Shown: positions 46,169 through 54,834, counted from the stretch's first letter. The stretch is DNA of 64,000 nucleotides from Brevibacillus sp. DP1.3A (GCF_013284245.2 NZ_CP085876.1:3951001-4015000); one strand, 5' to 3'. A program made the numbers and translations. Notes: generated from the sequence alone by a model not told the origin.

Positions 46169-46571
46169 TTCGCTCGATCTCCCACTCCTTTTTCAGTGAA
46201 AGAACTACTTGATACAAGTACTGCAATTGTTTTGTATGGTTCTCTTCAAGCTTCTCCCATCTTTCTTCCCACGAAGCCAGCGCCTCTCTCAGTTCCAACA
46301 CTTCATGCTCAAGCTTGTGAACCTGTTCTACGACTGCCTCATCGGCTTCTCTCATAATAATTTCGAAGGTAGGCTCCAAGACCAGTTCCTTAGTCTGCTC
46401 AACTGTTGTATTTACGACCAACTCCTGGACGTTTTCCGTTACTTCCTCTTCCTGTTTTTCATTGGCTTTTACGATTGAAATACGTTGAACTGCCTCATCT
46501 ACGACATAACTTCCTGAAAACACACCTGGTGTTACCCAATGAGACAGATCCCATTTTTTCCGTTTTTCCAC
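46149..46571 (-). CDS. Coiled-coil protein heading the glycan cluster
   Basis: The 140-residue protein starts at a GTG with AGGAGG ten bases upstream. It begins EKRKKWDLSHWVTPGVFSGS, then has acidic stretches and a clear coiled coil from about residue 75 to 130 (VEQVHKLEHEVLELREALAS, then WEERWEKLEENHTKQL). No signal peptide or helix is present. It overlaps the first glycosyltransferase gene by 20 bases, so the two are made together. A scaffold or partner for the transferases is a reasonable guess. I do not recognise the family. Confidence 0.7.
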   Translation of the reverse strand: MEKRKKWDLSHWVTPGVFSGSYVVDEAVQRISIVKANEKQEEEVTENVQELVVNTTVEQTKELVLEPTFEIIMREADEAVVEQVHKLEHEVLELREALASWEERWEKLEENHTKQLQYLYQVVLSLKKEWEIERNEHRNY

Positions 46572-46655
46572 AAGTCATCGCCTCCTGAAGCTTGCATCTA
46601 CGTAATATGTTATGACAGACAAGGAAAATGGGTACGTGTACGGTGACATAGAAAA

Positions 46656-46687
46656 AACCGCTTGATTTGGATGAAATCAAAGCGGTT
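46656..46687 (-). terminator. Terminator of dnaD
   Basis: aaccgcttgattt / aaatcaaagcggtt stem around a five-base loop. The dnaD stop codon lies in the hairpin. Six T follow on the minus strand. Confidence 0.82.
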
Positions 46688-47360
46688 GCCCGTGGTCTCT
46701 CATATTTGCTTGTCTACGGAAGTTCAAGCTGTAAAGACGTGCTTGTTCTACGGTTGTAATCTGTTGCTTTTGCCATTCGAGCAAGATCCTGTCGATATAG
46801 CGGATGTGGAGTTTGCCGACAGTTGCAGCCTCACGCAAAGCGGTCAAAATCAATTCTTCCTGATAGCCGTCCTGTTCGGTCCACATATGGATGTTCTCCA
46901 ATTCAAACGGTGCTAGCGGGCGACCAAATGCCTGCTCAAAGCGAGCGTAAATAGCAACAGGTTCGGCATCCAGAGAAACGGCCACTTCCATAAAGGGCTC
47001 CATGCTTCTCGGGTCTGCTTGCTGCTCCCGCCAGGTCTGGTACAGCTTTTTGTACAAGGGGGTCAAATTGTATTGCTCATGACGCATACCAGTTTGTGGA
47101 TCGATAAACTCATCTATCGTAATCCAATCTTCTTTTAATAGCTTTTGTAGAGATTGAATCAATCTCCTGCTCGTCATGGACATGCGTTCCTCCAGCTCTG
47201 TTAAGGTCGGGAATCGATTCCCTTCCTGCTGAAAGGATAGTAGATGAATCAATAGCATCATCTCGTCATCAGTCAATGACATACGCTTATACATTTTCAA
47301 AAGAAGGTTGGAGACGGATGTTGCTCCTTCTTGCAACAATTGCAATATATGGGAGTCCAT
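46677..47360 (-). CDS. dnaD: DnaD replication-initiation protein
   Basis: DnaD helps DnaA, DnaB and DnaI load the replicative helicase at the origin and at PriA restart sites. The 227-residue chain has the N-terminal winged-helix domain (LTDDEMMLLIHLLSFQQEG, LEERMSMTSRRLIQSLQKL) and the C-terminal DnaD domain (YARFEQAFGRPLAPFELENI and the YIDRILLEW motif). In B. subtilis dnaD follows asnS, as here. The ATG at 47360 has an AGAGGTG site. A hairpin lies between asnS and dnaD, but read-through is likely. Confidence 0.94.
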   Translation of the reverse strand: MDSHILQLLQEGATSVSNLLLKMYKRMSLTDDEMMLLIHLLSFQQEGNRFPTLTELEERMSMTSRRLIQSLQKLLKEDWITIDEFIDPQTGMRHEQYNLTPLYKKLYQTWREQQADPRSMEPFMEVAVSLDAEPVAIYARFEQAFGRPLAPFELENIHMWTEQDGYQEELILTALREAATVGKLHIRYIDRILLEWQKQQITTVEQARLYSLNFRRQANMRDHGQPL

Positions 47361-47426
47361 AACGCATATTCACCTCTGGGTTGGAATAACAAGGGAGTGC
47401 GTAAAACGCGCTGTCAAACAATAGGA

Positions 47427-47456
47427 ACACCCTGCTGCCCTCGCGCAACAGGGTGT
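47427..47456 (-). terminator. Hairpin between asnS and dnaD
   Basis: acaccctg / cagggtgt, a perfect eight-base stem with a GC-rich loop, but only a short T-rich tail. It may be a partial terminator or a stabilising 3' hairpin. Confidence 0.5.
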
Positions 47457-47482
47457 AGATCGTTGAGTGATAAAGGAACTCT

Positions 47483-48772
47483 CTATGGGTAGAGACGATT
47501 CAGCATGCGTGGGAATGGAATGGTTTCACGCACGTGATCCAGACCGCAAATCCATGCAATCGTACGCTCCAGACCCAAACCGAAGCCGGAGTGAGGAACT
47601 GTACCATATTTGCGCAGATCCAAATACCAGCGATATGCCTCTTCCGAAAGCTCATGCTCAGCAAAACGTTTCTCCAAGAGTTCTGGATCATCAATCCGCT
47701 GGCTACCCCCGATGATTTCACCGTAGCCTTCTGGTGCGATCATGTCCGCGCACAGAACCACTTCCGGACGTTCAGGGTGTGGCTTCATGTAGAAAGCCTT
47801 GATTTCGGTAGGATAATGGGTGATGAAAACAGGCTTGTCGAAGTGGTCCGCAATCATCGTCTCATCCGGTGCCCCGAAGTCGTCTCCCCATTTGATCTCG
47901 CTACCTTTTTCCTGCAACAGTTTGATCGCATCATCATAAGAGATGCGTGGGAACGACCCCGTTACATTTTGCAGTTTTGTTGTATCGCGCTCCAACGTTT
48001 TCAGTTCGCGCTCACAGTTTTTCAATACCGATTGTACCACATGAGATACAAACGCTTCCTGAATACGCAGATTTTCTTCATGATCCACGAAAGCCATCTC
48101 CGGCTCGATCATCCAGAACTCGATCAAATGACGACGTGTCTTGGATTTCTCGGCACGGAAAGTTGGACCGAAAGAGTAAACGCGACCTAACGCCATAGCG
48201 ACTGCTTCCATATAAAGCTGGCCGGACTGCGAGAGATACGCATCTTCCTCAAAATATTTCGTATGGAACAGATTCGTGGTACCTTCCGCAGAGGTCGGTG
48301 TCAAAATCGGTGGGTCTACTTTTACGAAACCGTTCTCGTGGAAGAACTCATACATGGCGCGAATCACTTCGGAACGCACAGCCATGACTGCGCGCTGACG
48401 TGGAGAACGCAGCCACAGGTGGCGATGGTCCATGAGGAAGTCAACACCGTGTTCCTTCAAGGAAATCGGATACTCCTGGGCGATCTGAATAATTTCCACA
48501 CCTGTTACTGTCAGTTCGTAACCGCTTGGTGCGCGGTCATCCGCACGAACTACACCGGTTATGTAAAGTGAGCTTTCTTGTGTGAGCTGCGATGCATTCT
48601 CCCACACTTCTTCCGCTACTTCCGCTTTTACTACTACACCTTGGATGAAGCCGGAGCCGTCGCGGAGCTGCAAAAATTGAATCTTGCCGCTGCTGCGTTT
48701 GTTGTATAACCAGCAACCCAGACGTACTTCTTGTCCAACATGCTGCCCGATTCGGGCAATCGTCGTCAACAT
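47483..48772 (-). CDS. asnS: Asparaginyl-tRNA synthetase
   Basis: A class IIb synthetase of 429 residues that charges tRNA-Asn. The N-terminal OB-fold anticodon domain opens [20 protein letters not shown]. Class II motif 2 is seen around [21 protein letters not shown], and motif 3 in [15 protein letters not shown]. The start is the ATG at 48772 with GGAGGG eight bases upstream, which matches the B. subtilis protein; earlier in-frame codons lack sites. It has its own sigma-A promoter. I see no T-box leader. Confidence 0.95.
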   Translation of the reverse strand: MLTTIARIGQHVGQEVRLGCWLYNKRSSGKIQFLQLRDGSGFIQGVVVKAEVAEEVWENASQLTQESSLYITGVVRADDRAPSGYELTVTGVEIIQIAQEYPISLKEHGVDFLMDHRHLWLRSPRQRAVMAVRSEVIRAMYEFFHENGFVKVDPPILTPTSAEGTTNLFHTKYFEEDAYLSQSGQLYMEAVAMALGRVYSFGPTFRAEKSKTRRHLIEFWMIEPEMAFVDHEENLRIQEAFVSHVVQSVLKNCERELKTLERDTTKLQNVTGSFPRISYDDAIKLLQEKGSEIKWGDDFGAPDETMIADHFDKPVFITHYPTEIKAFYMKPHPERPEVVLCADMIAPEGYGEIIGGSQRIDDPELLEKRFAEHELSEEAYRWYLDLRKYGTVPHSGFGLGLERTIAWICGLDHVRETIPFPRMLNRLYP

Positions 48773-48828
48773 TGAATGATTCCCTCCATTTACCATGCCA
48801 CGCAAATACAGACTAAGTATACCTGATA

Positions 48829-48857
48829 ATTATACTATTGGGGACCTGCAAATTCAA
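48829..48857 (-). promoter_or_regulatory. Sigma-A promoter of asnS
   Basis: On the minus strand TTGAAT (48857-48852), a 17-base spacer and a perfect TATAAT (48834-48829). The start would give a leader of about 50 bases, too short for a T-box. Confidence 0.72.
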
Positions 48858-48988
48858 TGAAAGTCTCCTGGTATAATGTTAACCATAAATTAATTATGTA
48901 AACTAATGTGCATTTGGGAGACCTGATCTCTACATCGGCCTCCCCGCTTCTGAATCATCCACTCGCCCCATTGTTGTTTCCTACCGAA

Positions 48989-51964
48989 TTATTTATCATA
49001 CTCGATATCGCTATCGTATTCTTCACTACTTTCATAATAATCTTGCTCGAGATCACTTTCATCCGTATCTTCTTCATCTTCATCCATGTCATCCATGTCA
49101 TCCATGTCATCCTCGTCCATGTCCTCATCTTCCATGTCTTCATCGTCCGAGTCTTCATAATCCGTGTCTTCATCATCCGAATCTTCATGATCCGTGTCTT
49201 CATCATCCGAGTCTTCATAATCCGTGTCTTCATCATCCGAGTCTTCATAATCTGTGTCTTCATCATCCGAGTCTTCATCATCCGTGTCTTCATGATCCGT
49301 GTCTTCATGATCCGTGTCTTCATCATCGGTATCTTCATCATCCATGTCTTCATCATCCATGTCTTGATCTTCCTCGATCTGATCTTCGTCGACTTCTTCT
49401 GCCTCCAGTTGCTCCCTCTCCGTTGACCATTCCAATATTTCGTGTGGGACACCTACTCCTTTTTCTCCAATCGCGATCCAGTGAATCACACCAGTCGCTT
49501 CTTGACCCTCTTGATTGCGAAACACGGTGATGATCGCTGAAGTCCTCTTGGTGTATTTGAGCGACGTATATATCCCCGGTTGATTTGTCATCGCCACCAT
49601 ACAATAATGTGTATCCGCATATGGCTGTGGCAAACGAACGGTCACATCTGTGGACTTGCTAGTGGCAGAAAGTCTGAATGGGACGAAACCGTATTGTTGA
49701 AAGGTTACTCCTACGTGATTATGCGTTTCAATGACCGGAAAGCTCAGCTTCTCAGCCGTAATCGACTCATTCTCAATGTGAAGCGTAGAGACAGCTTTGG
49801 GCGCAATTTTGGAACCGGTCACGGAGTCCTCTGCCAGTTTTTCCTGCGTAATGATCCGGTTTTGCAGATGCTGTTCTGTTATGCTTCTGGTGACGAGATG
49901 ATTTCCTTTGAGCGTCCCCTCCATAATATGAGTTCCATCCAAGCTGCCTTTTATGACATGAGCACCATGAATCGAATGGCTATCTAGCTTGCTCGCATCA
50001 ATGCTCTGGTCAGCTATTTTCTCTCGGGTGACACTGCCTTCCTGTAATTTTTCCTTGGAAATGGAGTTACCCTGGAGATGTTCATTTTGAATGATATGAC
50101 TGTTGAGATGTGTAGACGATATTGCTTTTTCGGCGATCTTTTCCCCTGTGACGGCTGCTCTGCCCAGATGGCGTGTCTTGATCGCATCTTTGGCTATTTT
50201 GGGGGCTGTGATGACGGCATCTCCAATTTTGCTTGTCGTAATACTTAGGTCTGAAATTTTGTCTGTGGAAACAGATTCCGGCGCCAATTTTGAGGTGGTC
50301 ACCAAGTGGTCATGCAGATGTTGCGTGTGGATGATGTATTCGCGTAGATGATTGCCCCCAATGAGTCTGTCAGCCAAATGATGTTCTTCTACAGATCTTC
50401 TTGCCAACTTTTCTGCACGAATGGACCCGTCAATCAGATGTCGTGAACTCACACTCTCGTCGAGTAAGTGTTTCTCTCCTACACTCCTGTTCGCCAATTT
50501 GTCGATAGTGACAGCCTTGTCGGCTATTTTGCCAGTAGTAACCTGCTGATCCCCAATTTTTTTGGACGTCAGCATACCGTCTTGCAAGTGGCTCGATAGG
50601 ACACTGCCAGCTTGTAAATGTGTACTACCGATTGATTCTTTGGCGAGTTTTTCTGTCGTGACACTGTTGTTGTGCAAATGCTCAGTCAAAATCGCATTTG
50701 GCCCCACTTTATCACTGGTCACCGCTTCTGGCTGTAAATGCTGGTTGTAAATGGCCTGAAATGCGATGTGATGATTCGTAATGCTGCCAGGGCTAATATT
50801 ACTGCCATCTATTAGATCTTCAGTGAGGTGATGACGGTAAATGGAGCCTTCACGGATATGTTGAGACTCAATTGCATCCTCGTCTATCTTCGTCGAAGTG
50901 ACTACTCCATCGCGTAATTTATCTCCTGTGACTGCTCCATCCTCAAGCTTCACTGTGTTGATCACATAATTTGCTAGGTTACTTGTTTGAATGGTCCCCA
51001 TCTTTATTTTTTCCGAGGTAATCGATTGATCCTGGATCAACTCATTCGTAATGGCTTGCTCCTGAATATGCTTACTCTGAATCGAGTGGTCGGCAAATTT
51101 CATGGAGTCGATGGTTTTATCAGCTAACTTCTCCGACGTAATGCTATGATTGATCAATTTTTGCGCGGATATCGAATAATCCTGCAAATGCTCACCGTCT
51201 ACGATTCCCCGCCCCAGATGATCCCTCAGTATCGCATGCGGTGCGAGTTTTGTGGAGGTTACGCTCATGTCCGCGAGTTTGCTGCTGTCCACGGCATAAT
51301 CCTTCAAAATCGAATTATCCACGGCGCCTTGCTTAATCTTGGACGCGTCAATGGCACGGTTCGCAATTTTTTCTGTTGTCACCGATTGATCTGTCAAGTC
51401 GTCTGTATAGACAAATGATTGGACACGATCATCATTTCGGTCTTTGATGACCTTCGAATAAAAGTTCGGATTGGCAGTTGAGCTTTGTTTGGAAGATGTA
51501 TCCTGTTTGGAAGATGTATCCTGTTTGGAAGTTGTATCCTGTTTGGAAGTTGTATCCTGTTTGGAAGTTGAAACCTGTCTGGAAGTTGAAACCTGTCTGG
51601 AAGTTGTATCCTGTCTGGAAGTTGAAACCTGTCTGGAAGTTGAATCCTGCCTGGAAGTTGAATCCTGTCTGGAAGTTGAATCCTGTCTGGAAGTTGAATC
51701 CTGTCTGGAAAACGAGTCCTGTTTGGAGGATAGGTCCTGCTTGGGTACTTTGGGAATCGGTTGTTGTTGCTCTTTCGGTGTGGCAGCAGAGAGGGGAGGG
51801 ATTCTCTGATCGCTCTCCAAATTACTTTCAAGCAGATTTAATTCGAGGTCTTCCATCCACTCCCGATCGGGTGATGATGTATATGAGAGCGGTAACTCGT
51901 GCATGGTCTGCCTAAAGGTTTTGCTCAGACTTTTGTTTGCTTTTCGCCGGTTCACATTGGCCAT
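48989..51964 (-). CDS. Giant repeat protein: hexapeptide array, 55 decapeptide repeats, WIAIG domain, acidic tail
   Basis: This 991-residue protein has four parts. Residues 1-75 are basic then acidic, without a Sec signal. Residues 76-161 are 14 hexapeptide units of the STSRQD type. Residues 193-741 are 55 decapeptides in perfect register, with the pattern Ser/Ala, Ile/Val, x, x, x, Lys/His, Leu/Ile, x, x, x (for example SITSEKLADK). Position six is Lys in 28 copies and His in 23. Residues 748-855 are a globular domain with VIHWIAIGEKG. Residues 856-991 are almost all Asp and Glu. Decapeptides of this kind occur in phage tail fibres and bacterial surface fibres. I recall a family named after a WIAG tail that ends such proteins. 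An elongated beta-solenoid on the cell or spore surface is the best inference. A GGAGGCAAGGAG site precedes the ATG. Confidence 0.8.
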   Translation of the reverse strand: MANVNRRKANKSLSKTFRQTMHELPLSYTSSPDREWMEDLELNLLESNLESDQRIPPLSAATPKEQQQPIPKVPKQDLSSKQDSFSRQDSTSRQDSTSRQDSTSRQDSTSRQVSTSRQDTTSRQVSTSRQVSTSKQDTTSKQDTTSKQDTSSKQDTSSKQSSTANPNFYSKVIKDRNDDRVQSFVYTDDLTDQSVTTEKIANRAIDASKIKQGAVDNSILKDYAVDSSKLADMSVTSTKLAPHAILRDHLGRGIVDGEHLQDYSISAQKLINHSITSEKLADKTIDSMKFADHSIQSKHIQEQAITNELIQDQSITSEKIKMGTIQTSNLANYVINTVKLEDGAVTGDKLRDGVVTSTKIDEDAIESQHIREGSIYRHHLTEDLIDGSNISPGSITNHHIAFQAIYNQHLQPEAVTSDKVGPNAILTEHLHNNSVTTEKLAKESIGSTHLQAGSVLSSHLQDGMLTSKKIGDQQVTTGKIADKAVTIDKLANRSVGEKHLLDESVSSRHLIDGSIRAEKLARRSVEEHHLADRLIGGNHLREYIIHTQHLHDHLVTTSKLAPESVSTDKISDLSITTSKIGDAVITAPKIAKDAIKTRHLGRAAVTGEKIAEKAISSTHLNSHIIQNEHLQGNSISKEKLQEGSVTREKIADQSIDASKLDSHSIHGAHVIKGSLDGTHIMEGTLKGNHLVTRSITEQHLQNRIITQEKLAEDSVTGSKIAPKAVSTLHIENESITAEKLSFPVIETHNHVGVTFQQYGFVPFRLSATSKSTDVTVRLPQPYADTHYCMVAMTNQPGIYTSLKYTKRTSAIITVFRNQEGQEATGVIHWIAIGEKGVGVPHEILEWSTEREQLEAEEVDEDQIEEDQDMDDEDMDDEDTDDEDTDHEDTDHEDTDDEDSDDEDTDYEDSDDEDTDYEDSDDEDTDHEDSDDEDTDYEDSDDEDMEDEDMDEDDMDDMDDMDEDEEDTDESDLEQDYYESSEEYDSDIEYDK
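49081..49393 (-). repeat. Tandem DNA repeat encoding the acidic tail
   Basis: A 30-base unit, in places split into 15-base halves, encodes DDEDTDYEDS and close variants. Copies differ by few bases, mainly tat, cat or gat codons, so slippage and unequal crossing-over are likely. Confidence 0.8.
49755..51390 (-). repeat. Array of 55 decapeptide-coding units
   Basis: The 30-base register is unbroken over about 1.65 kb, but neighbouring units are only loosely similar in DNA. This means that the repeats are old and are kept by selection on the protein, unlike the young arrays at both ends of the gene. Confidence 0.8.
51480..51735 (-). repeat. Tandem 18-base repeat encoding a Ser/Thr/Gln hexapeptide array
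   Basis: About 14 copies of an 18-base unit (gtatcctgtttggaagat and relatives on the plus strand) encode STSRQD, TTSKQD, TSSKQD and similar. Near-identity of copies points to recent expansion. Confidence 0.85.
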
Positions 51965-52092
51965 AGGGTCTCCTTGCCTCCTGATTTCATTCCCGTATCA
52001 CTTTTGTAGGATATTCATCCATTTCCCTATTTGGCACCGTGTCTACAAAATTGTTTCATCCTTATTGGCCTAAGTTTCCAGCAAACACAAAA

Positions 52093-52129
52093 AACCTGCT
52101 TGGCCAACTCTCCCGTTGGCTAGCAGGTT
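52093..52129 (-). terminator. Terminator of the FtsH-like operon
   Basis: aacctgcttggccaac / gttggctagcaggtt is a long stem with one mismatch and a six-base loop; six T follow on the minus strand. Confidence 0.88.
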
Positions 52130-52141
52130 CTTTCTCTTCAT

Positions 52142-53653
52142 CTATACAGCAACTTCTTCTTTCGTTTGAGACAAAAGCGTTCTGAATTCATCGCCTTGCA
52201 GAACTTCCGCTTCCATCAATGTGTACAAGCCTGTTTGGAATACGGAGTCAAACTGTCTCAAAAGATTGCGAGTTTCTCCGAGCAATCCTTCAAGCAGACG
52301 TTCAACCTCGTCATGAATACGACTCTTCTCCACGTATTGTAAATGTACAATACCCAGATCCGACATACCGCTTTGTACAATTTCCTGTGCCATTCCTAAC
52401 GCTTGCTCGAAGTCATTCTTCGATCCAGTACTACGCCCACCGTAGTAGATTTCCTCCGCTACGGCTCCTCCAAGGCTAACCATGATTTGTTTTTCCATCG
52501 CTTCCTTGGTATACAGATAGCGGTCTTCCATTGGATTTTGTCGAACGTATCCTAGTGCTTTGCCACGTGGACTCAGCGTGACCTGCGAGACAGAGCCTGG
52601 TCGCACGATCTCACTAACAATGGCATGGCCTATTTCATGGAGAGCAACACGTTTCTTCTCTTCCTCTGACGCTTGACGGTCTACCTTCTCTCCGAGCATG
52701 ACCTTGTCCACGGCATAAGCAAAATGCTTCGCAGTGATCTTGACCTGACGATCACGCATGGCGTAAATGGCCGCTTCATTGGCTACACTTTCCAGCTGTG
52801 CGCCAGAAAAACCGAATGTCTCCTGTGCCACTTTTTCCAGTGTGACGTCTTCGCCAAGTGGTTTATTGGCCGTATGAATCGTCAAAATCTGCTCGCGTGC
52901 AGGCTTGTCTGGAAGATCAACGCTAATATGACGGTCAAAACGCCCAGGGCGCAATAGCGCTGCGTCGAGCATGTCTTTCCGGTTCGTAGCTGCCATGACT
53001 AAAATCCGCGGCTTGTCGGTCGTAGCTACACCATCCATCTCCGTCAACAGTTGATTCAATGTTTGATCATATTCACGCTGCTGTTGACCGTCCCTTTTCC
53101 CACCGACGACATCAATCTCATCGATAAAAATAATCGCGCTGTCTTGCCCATTTTTCTCTGCTAATGCCTTCGCTTCTTGAAACAATTCACGGACGCGTTG
53201 TGCACCGACACCCACGTACATCTCTACAAATTGCGAACCTGATGCCGCCACAAAAGCAGAATTTGTATAGTTCGCTGCCGCTTTCGCCATCAGTGTCTTA
53301 CCCGTACCAGGCGGACCTGTCAAAAGAACACCTTTGATCGGACGAATCCCGTACTGCTCAATTTTGTCCTTGTATACGAGAAAATCAAGCGATTCCTTCA
53401 GTTCTTTTTTAGCGCGTTCCTGTCCACCGATATCGGCAAACTGCACGTCCGATTTCGGAAGCTCATGCTTGTTTGCTTTTCTTTTCCCACCGAGGGCGAC
53501 ATTTCCGCCTTGTCCATTTTGCTGACGGATGACCAGAAAGTAAATCGCCCCCAATACGGCTCCGAACACCAAGAATGGCGTAATATTTACACCTAGAAAA
53601 ACAAGAAAAATCAACAGTGCAGGTACGACGCCGATCAGTACTTCCTTACGCAC
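52142..53653 (-). CDS. Short FtsH-like membrane AAA+ zinc protease
   Basis: The 503-residue protein has two close N-terminal helices (about residues 6-43), an AAA+ domain with Walker A GPPGTGKT near 114, Walker B IIFIDEID, sensor ATNRKD and the arginine-finger segment RPGRFDRHI. The M41 protease domain has HEIGH near 341 and the third ligand Asp in KNDFEQALG, so catalysis should be intact. It lacks the outer domain between the helices that FtsH has (about 100 residues), and is therefore shorter than the usual 600-650. It starts at a GTG inside the upstream gene. It is probably a second FtsH-type protease with a special substrate. Confidence 0.87.
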   Translation of the reverse strand: MRKEVLIGVVPALLIFLVFLGVNITPFLVFGAVLGAIYFLVIRQQNGQGGNVALGGKRKANKHELPKSDVQFADIGGQERAKKELKESLDFLVYKDKIEQYGIRPIKGVLLTGPPGTGKTLMAKAAANYTNSAFVAASGSQFVEMYVGVGAQRVRELFQEAKALAEKNGQDSAIIFIDEIDVVGGKRDGQQQREYDQTLNQLLTEMDGVATTDKPRILVMAATNRKDMLDAALLRPGRFDRHISVDLPDKPAREQILTIHTANKPLGEDVTLEKVAQETFGFSGAQLESVANEAAIYAMRDRQVKITAKHFAYAVDKVMLGEKVDRQASEEEKKRVALHEIGHAIVSEIVRPGSVSQVTLSPRGKALGYVRQNPMEDRYLYTKEAMEKQIMVSLGGAVAEEIYYGGRSTGSKNDFEQALGMAQEIVQSGMSDLGIVHLQYVEKSRIHDEVERLLEGLLGETRNLLRQFDSVFQTGLYTLMEAEVLQGDEFRTLLSQTKEEVAV

Positions 53654-54173
53654 GTGCCGTCACCTCTTTTTCAATGGAACGGGGGATGATAGTGTAAAAA
53701 TCCTCCGTTCCTTTTTTCAAGTAAACATAAATGTTCTCGTCATCCATCAATGCAGATGCTTCGTCCAGCTGATTCCCTTTTTTCCATTGTTCCACGAGGG
53801 CTGGAATGCGGCTATATTCATGCAACTCCACTGCTTCTGTAAACACAAATTGACCGCTCTGCCATATATCGTTCATCGCTGTCGACTGATTGTCTATGTC
53901 AATGATCACTTCTTTTTCCCCTGCAATCTTTTGTGTTTCCGTTAGCAGATTGCGATATTCTGCTGGAAACGCGTCTGGTTTTGTAACAGTTACATCTATT
54001 TGAATTTTATCTTTGCTGATCTCCAAGTTGCCCAATGTTGCGGACTGCATTTGTCCAATTTCTGCACGGATTGGCTCCTCAATCTCCATCTTTTGATACA
54101 AGAACCATCCTCCGAACAGGAGTGCCAAGGTTGCCACCAAAGATAATCCAATTGCGCTCTTTTTCAACTGCAC
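53646..54173 (-). CDS. Membrane-anchored protein co-translated with the FtsH-like protease
   Basis: The GTG at 54173 has GGGGGAG five bases upstream and gives 175 residues; earlier in-frame codons have no site. One N-terminal helix (AIGLSLVATLALLFGGWFLY) anchors a soluble outer domain with alternating charged strands (KDKIQIDVTVTKPDAFPAEY). The stop overlaps the start of the protease gene by eight bases, so the products are made together and probably interact. It could be an adaptor or substrate. I do not recognise the family. Confidence 0.65.
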   Translation of the reverse strand: MQLKKSAIGLSLVATLALLFGGWFLYQKMEIEEPIRAEIGQMQSATLGNLEISKDKIQIDVTVTKPDAFPAEYRNLLTETQKIAGEKEVIIDIDNQSTAMNDIWQSGQFVFTEAVELHEYSRIPALVEQWKKGNQLDEASALMDDENIYVYLKKGTEDFYTIIPRSIEKEVTARA

Positions 54174-54325
54174 GGCTACTCCCCCCATAAATATCGTTCT
54201 CGTTTTCTCTCTCTGCAACGTCCCCAGTATATCACACGAGTATATCAATTTCTTATACAGATGTTGGATGGAATGCTAAACAGGCCTTCTCCCATAAGGA
54301 AAAGACCTGTCGTCAAGCAAGCGTA

Positions 54326-54805
54326 TTAGGTTGGCGCGAGCACGTATGAGGTTAACAGAGCACCAGTGAATAGATCATAGTGAATATAGTGAAAACGACC
54401 GTCTTTGTCTTTAACAGTGACTTCCCAAAATTTCTTATCGTTTTCGAGACCTGGAACCAAATGAGTGATCTCCGATTGTGGGAATGACTTGTAAACCGCC
54501 TCTTCTACATTCTTTTTGGGAACAGCTAGATCCATTCGATCGAAGCTAACTTTCTGATCTGTCATCCAGGCTACAACCTGTGTACCCGCCTTATTTTTCC
54601 CAATGACGACAGCGTAGCTCTCCTTGCCTCGATATTCATCAATGGATTCAATCTCCGTGATTGTCGTGCGATCCTGGACCCACTGACGAACGGTTTCCTC
54701 AAATTGATTGCGCTCTCCTGCTACAGAAGCCGTCAGGTGGTAGGCGAACCCAGCTCCCGTAAGTAAAATGACGGCTACGATTGATAGGATAATTCGTACT
54801 AACAC
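54326..54805 (-). CDS. ypmB: YpmB/TseB-like membrane protein
   Basis: The 159-residue protein has one N-terminal helix (IILSIVAVILLTGAGFAY) and an outer PepSY-like domain (DUF5590): SYAVVIGKNKAGTQVVAWMT and, at the end, KDGRFHYIHYDLFTGAL. B. subtilis YpmB, also called TseB, modulates the elongation penicillin-binding protein PBP2A. In B. subtilis it lies between dinG and aspB-asnS-dnaD; here it keeps that neighbourhood but aspB is missing. It starts at a GTG preceded by AAAGGAG. Confidence 0.85.
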   Translation of the reverse strand: MLVRIILSIVAVILLTGAGFAYHLTASVAGERNQFEETVRQWVQDRTTITEIESIDEYRGKESYAVVIGKNKAGTQVVAWMTDQKVSFDRMDLAVPKKNVEEAVYKSFPQSEITHLVPGLENDKKFWEVTVKDKDGRFHYIHYDLFTGALLTSYVLAPT

Positions 54806-54834
54806 AGCAAAGTAACTCCTTTACGTGGCTGACA

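Noticed and set aside
39681..46571. dTDP-rhamnose pathway
   Set aside because: The RmlA-like gene is present, but rmlB, rmlC and rmlD are absent and the dehydrogenase and epimerase point to UDP-uronic acids.
48773..48988. T-box leader before asnS
   Set aside because: A sigma-A promoter lies only about 55 bases before the start codon and no T-box core sequence or terminator is seen.
49081..49393. Possible CRISPR array
   Set aside because: The repeats are directly adjacent without unique spacers and keep a reading frame; they are protein-coding tandem repeats.
48908..49426. Plus-strand frame encoding a very hydrophobic Ile/Phe/Val repeat protein
   Set aside because: It is the reverse reading of the Asp/Glu-rich repeat tail; gat/gaa codons read backwards as atc/ttc. 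The minus-strand gene has the ribosome site and continuous frame.
51394..51915. Repeat-rich frames on both strands reading WKLYPV, CLEVES or RIQLPD units
   Set aside because: They are other frames of the 18-base tandem array inside the fibre gene. A repeat unit divisible by three opens all frames.
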